From JBEVEP01 sp040512755 (GTDB taxonomy: Bacteria; Pseudomonadota; Alphaproteobacteria; Rhizobiales; Rhizobiaceae), in assembly GCA_040512755.1 (NCBI GenBank), contig JBEVEP010000331.1:1-16378 (forward strand): a stretch of DNA of 16,378 nucleotides, in the 5' to 3' direction. Numbering within the stretch: the stretch's first letter is position 1; the number at the start of each line of letters is the position of its first letter. Made by a program: the position numbers and the translations under genes. Below the pieces are notes generated by a model. The model worked only from the letters and a program-made list of their open reading frames with translations. It searched no databases and had not been told where the DNA came from. This document shows, in pieces, positions 13,733 to 16,378 of the stretch.

Positions 13733-15157
13733 CTACACCAGCATGCTCATCGGATTTTCGATGTGGCGCTTGAACGCCGCGAGCAATTGCGCTCCAAGGG
13801 CCCCGTCGACCGCGCGGTGATCGGTGGACAGCGTGACCGACATGACATTGGCGATCTTGATTTCGCCGTTCCTGACCACTGCCCGCTCCTCACCCGCGCC
13901 GACCGCAAGGATCGTCGCATGAGGCGGATTGATGACCGCCGAGAAATCCTTGACGCCGAACATGCCGAGGTTGGAAACCGCCGTGGTGCCGCCCTGGTAT
14001 TCCTCGGGCTTGAGCTTCCGGTTGCGGGCGCGCCCGGCGAGATCCTTCATCTCGTTGGAGATGACCGACAGGGTCTTCTCTTCGGCCCTGCGGATGATGG
14101 GCGTGATCAGACCGCCCGGGATCGACACGGCAACGCCGACGTCGGCATGCTTGTGCCTGACCATGTTGCTGTCGGTCCAGGATACGTTGGCGTCTGGCAC
14201 TTCCATCAGCGCCAGCGCCATAGCCTTGATGACCATGTCATTGACCGACAGCTTGTAGGCCGCCACATCGCCCTTCTCGCTCTTGCGCATCGGGGCTGCA
14301 CCGTTGAGCTGCGTCCGCAGCGCCAGCAGCGCGTCCAGTTCGCAATCGAGCGTCAGGTAGAAATGCGGGATGGTGGACTTTGCCTCGACCAGACGGCGGG
14401 CGATGGTCTTGCGCATATTGTCGTGCGGCACGAGTTCGTAGGAACCCTCGGCGAAAAGCTTGAGCACCTGGTCGTCGGCCATCGGCTTCGGCGCCGGAGC
14501 AGCCGGTACGCCGGCAGCGGGGGCTTCCTTCGCAGCCGGGGCCGGCTTTGCGCCGCCGCCCGCAATCGCACCCTCGACGTCAGCTTTCACCACGCGGCCA
14601 TGCGGTCCCGTGCCGGCTACCGCCGAGATGTCGATGCCGGCATCCTTGGCGATGCGGCGCGCGAGTGGGGAGGCAAAGGTACGGCCGTCACCCTGGGATT
14701 GGCTGATCTCCCCCCTTGCGGGGGAGATACCCGGCAGGGCAGAGGAGGGCAACGTCGAGGTCTGCCCTTCCGCAGATTTGCCGTTGCCTTTCTGCGGAGA
14801 CGTTGGCGGGACAGCGCCCCCCTCTGTCTGCTTCGCAGACATCTCCCCCGCCTGGGGGGAGATCGGCACCTCTTTCGGGGTCGCCCCACCCTTGGCAGCC
14901 GCACTCGCATCCTCGCCTTCGGCGGCAAGGATCGCGATCAAGGCATTGACCTTGACGCCCTCGGTGCCAGCCGGGACCACGATCTTGGCGACCGTACCCT
15001 CATCGACGGCCTCGACCTCCATCGTCGCCTTGTCCGTCTCGATTTCGGCGATCACGTCGCCGGGCGCAACCTTGTCGCCTTCCTTGACCAGCCATTTGGC
15101 CAGATTGCCTTCCTCCATCGTGGGCGACAGGGCCGGCATGGTGATGTTGATGGGCAT
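13733..15157 (-). CDS. pdhC: PdhC, dihydrolipoamide acetyltransferase (PDH E2)
   Basis: E2 forms the core of the pyruvate dehydrogenase complex and moves the acetyl group from E1 to CoA. Domains in order: an N-terminal lipoyl domain (about 2-77) with the lipoylated Lys43 in ETDKATM; a linker (about 82-158); the peripheral E1/E3-binding domain (about 160-198) starting FASPLARRIAKDAG; a second Ala/Pro linker; and the acetyltransferase domain (about 230-474). The last has catalytic HRAVDG (His447, Asp451). At 474 residues it is longer than typical rhizobial E2. The excess lies at residues about 99-151, where DNA of an intergenic repeat pair is translated. The ATG at 15157 has AGGAG six bases upstream and overlaps closely with the preceding small gene, whose stop is three bases away. 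The assignment to the pyruvate complex comes from the pdhB neighbour. Confidence 0.96.
   Translation of the reverse strand: MPINITMPALSPTMEEGNLAKWLVKEGDKVAPGDVIAEIETDKATMEVEAVDEGTVAKIVVPAGTEGVKVNALIAILAAEGEDASAAAKGGATPKEVPISPQAGEMSAKQTEGGAVPPTSPQKGNGKSAEGQTSTLPSSALPGISPARGEISQSQGDGRTFASPLARRIAKDAGIDISAVAGTGPHGRVVKADVEGAIAGGGAKPAPAAKEAPAAGVPAAPAPKPMADDQVLKLFAEGSYELVPHDNMRKTIARRLVEAKSTIPHFYLTLDCELDALLALRTQLNGAAPMRKSEKGDVAAYKLSVNDMVIKAMALALMEVPDANVSWTDSNMVRHKHADVGVAVSIPGGLITPIIRRAEEKTLSVISNEMKDLAGRARNRKLKPEEYQGGTTAVSNLGMFGVKDFSAVINPPHATILAVGAGEERAVVRNGEIKIANVMSVTLSTDHRAVDGALGAQLLAAFKRHIENPMSMLV
14706..14863. repeat. RIME-like repeat pair inside the pdhC linker
   Basis: Two hairpins in opposite orientation bound this stretch: ATCTCCCCC-5 bases-GGGGGAGAT (14706-14728) and the same stem at 14841-14863. 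Adjacent arms GGCAGGGCAGAGGAGGG (from 14733) and CCCCCCTCTGTCTGC (from 14817) are the usual flanks of rhizobial intergenic mosaic elements. The 158 bases lie wholly inside pdhC and are open in the coding frame. They encode linker residues about 99-151, giving the tell-tale repeat-derived peptides ISPQAGEMSAKQTEGG and LPGISPARGEIS. Confidence 0.85.
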
Positions 15158-15160
15158 CGC

Positions 15161-15445
15161 TCACTCCTGGATGAATTTGGATAGGTCGCGCATGGCGGTC
15201 AGCGTCGCAACGACGAAGACCGGCGGCAGAATACCGATATTGAAGCTCGTTTGGCTTATTTCGAAAGCGATCCCTTCGCCCACAGACGCGTGCATAGCGT
15301 CGGTGGCGAACAGGACCAGTATCAGCGACGCCACCCCGCTGAACATCAGCAGGATGGCGTCAAATCTGCTGCTCACCGATCGGATGAGAAAGGCAACCAC
15401 GATGGTGGAGACGATGATGGCAGCCGGAACCCATAAAGACGGCAT
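15161..15445 (-). CDS. small membrane protein of unknown function between pdhB and pdhC
   Basis: I do not recognise a named family. The 94-residue product has three hydrophobic stretches: about 3-21 (LWVPAAIIVSTIVVAFLI), 27-47 (DAILLMFSGVASLILVLF) and 68-86 (NIGILPPVFVVATLTAM), with a short charged end RDLSKFIQE. It therefore looks like a small inner-membrane protein. The ATG at 15445 has AGGAGG eight bases upstream; a GTG at 15451 is too close to that site. The AGGAGG overlaps the pdhB stop (TAGGAGG), and the stop of this gene lies three bases before the pdhC ATG. It is thus locked between two PDH genes, both contacts tight. Any role in PDH anchoring or acetyl-CoA use is speculation. Confidence 0.82.
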   Translation of the reverse strand: MPSLWVPAAIIVSTIVVAFLIRSVSSRFDAILLMFSGVASLILVLFATDAMHASVGEGIAFEISQTSFNIGILPPVFVVATLTAMRDLSKFIQE

Positions 15446-15457
15446 TGCCACAGCCTC

Positions 15458-16378
<921 letters not shown>

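Noticed and set aside
13763..15184. 473-codon open frame on the plus strand opposite pdhC
   Set aside because: It is antisense to a clear E2 gene and comes from the GC-rich codon pattern; the translation is rich in Arg, Gly and His and resembles no family.

Overview
The window looks like chromosomal DNA from a high-GC alphaproteobacterium of the order Hyphomicrobiales (Rhizobiales), probably close to Mesorhizobium or other Phyllobacteriaceae. I base this on the pdhB-pdhC-lpdA-lipA-ratA gene order, CTATAT-like -10 boxes, and short GC-rich palindromic repeats of the RIME type that rhizobia carry between genes. The assignment comes from recall of families and gene order, not from a search.

Layout. 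Positions 1-1165 (minus strand) hold the start of glmU, cut by the window edge, and a short CcdA-type membrane thiol-disulfide transporter. Positions 1325-2197 (minus strand) are a small AT-richer island with two tightly coupled genes. The first is a DUF2188 protein; the second is a 214-residue protein with a TIR/deoxyribosyltransferase-like pattern. Positions about 2200-2728 are mostly non-coding and lead into tamA and tamB (2729-9252, plus strand), which overlap by 4 bases and encode the outer-membrane/periplasm-spanning translocation and assembly module. A nearly perfect 148-base palindrome (9256-9403) separates tamB from the converging gene set that follows.

From 9460 to the window end all genes lie on the minus strand and form a pyruvate dehydrogenase/lipoate block. 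In transcription order they are pdhB (E1 beta, cut by the window edge), a small unknown membrane protein, pdhC (E2), an SGNH hydrolase, lpdA (E3), a GlsB/YeaQ membrane protein, lipA (lipoyl synthase) and ratA (START-fold, Coq10-like). LipA makes the lipoyl cofactor used by E2; E3 reoxidises it. The START protein may serve ubiquinone-linked respiration downstream.

Most unusual points: (1) the DUF2188 plus TIR-like gene pair, a candidate nucleotide-linked conflict or defence unit; (2) a RIME-like repeat pair sitting in frame inside the E2 linker and translated as part of the protein; (3) the 148-base TA-flanked palindrome, which resembles a miniature transposable element; (4) a conserved-looking small membrane gene wedged between pdhB and pdhC. 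No tRNA, rRNA, CRISPR array or intact insertion sequence was seen.
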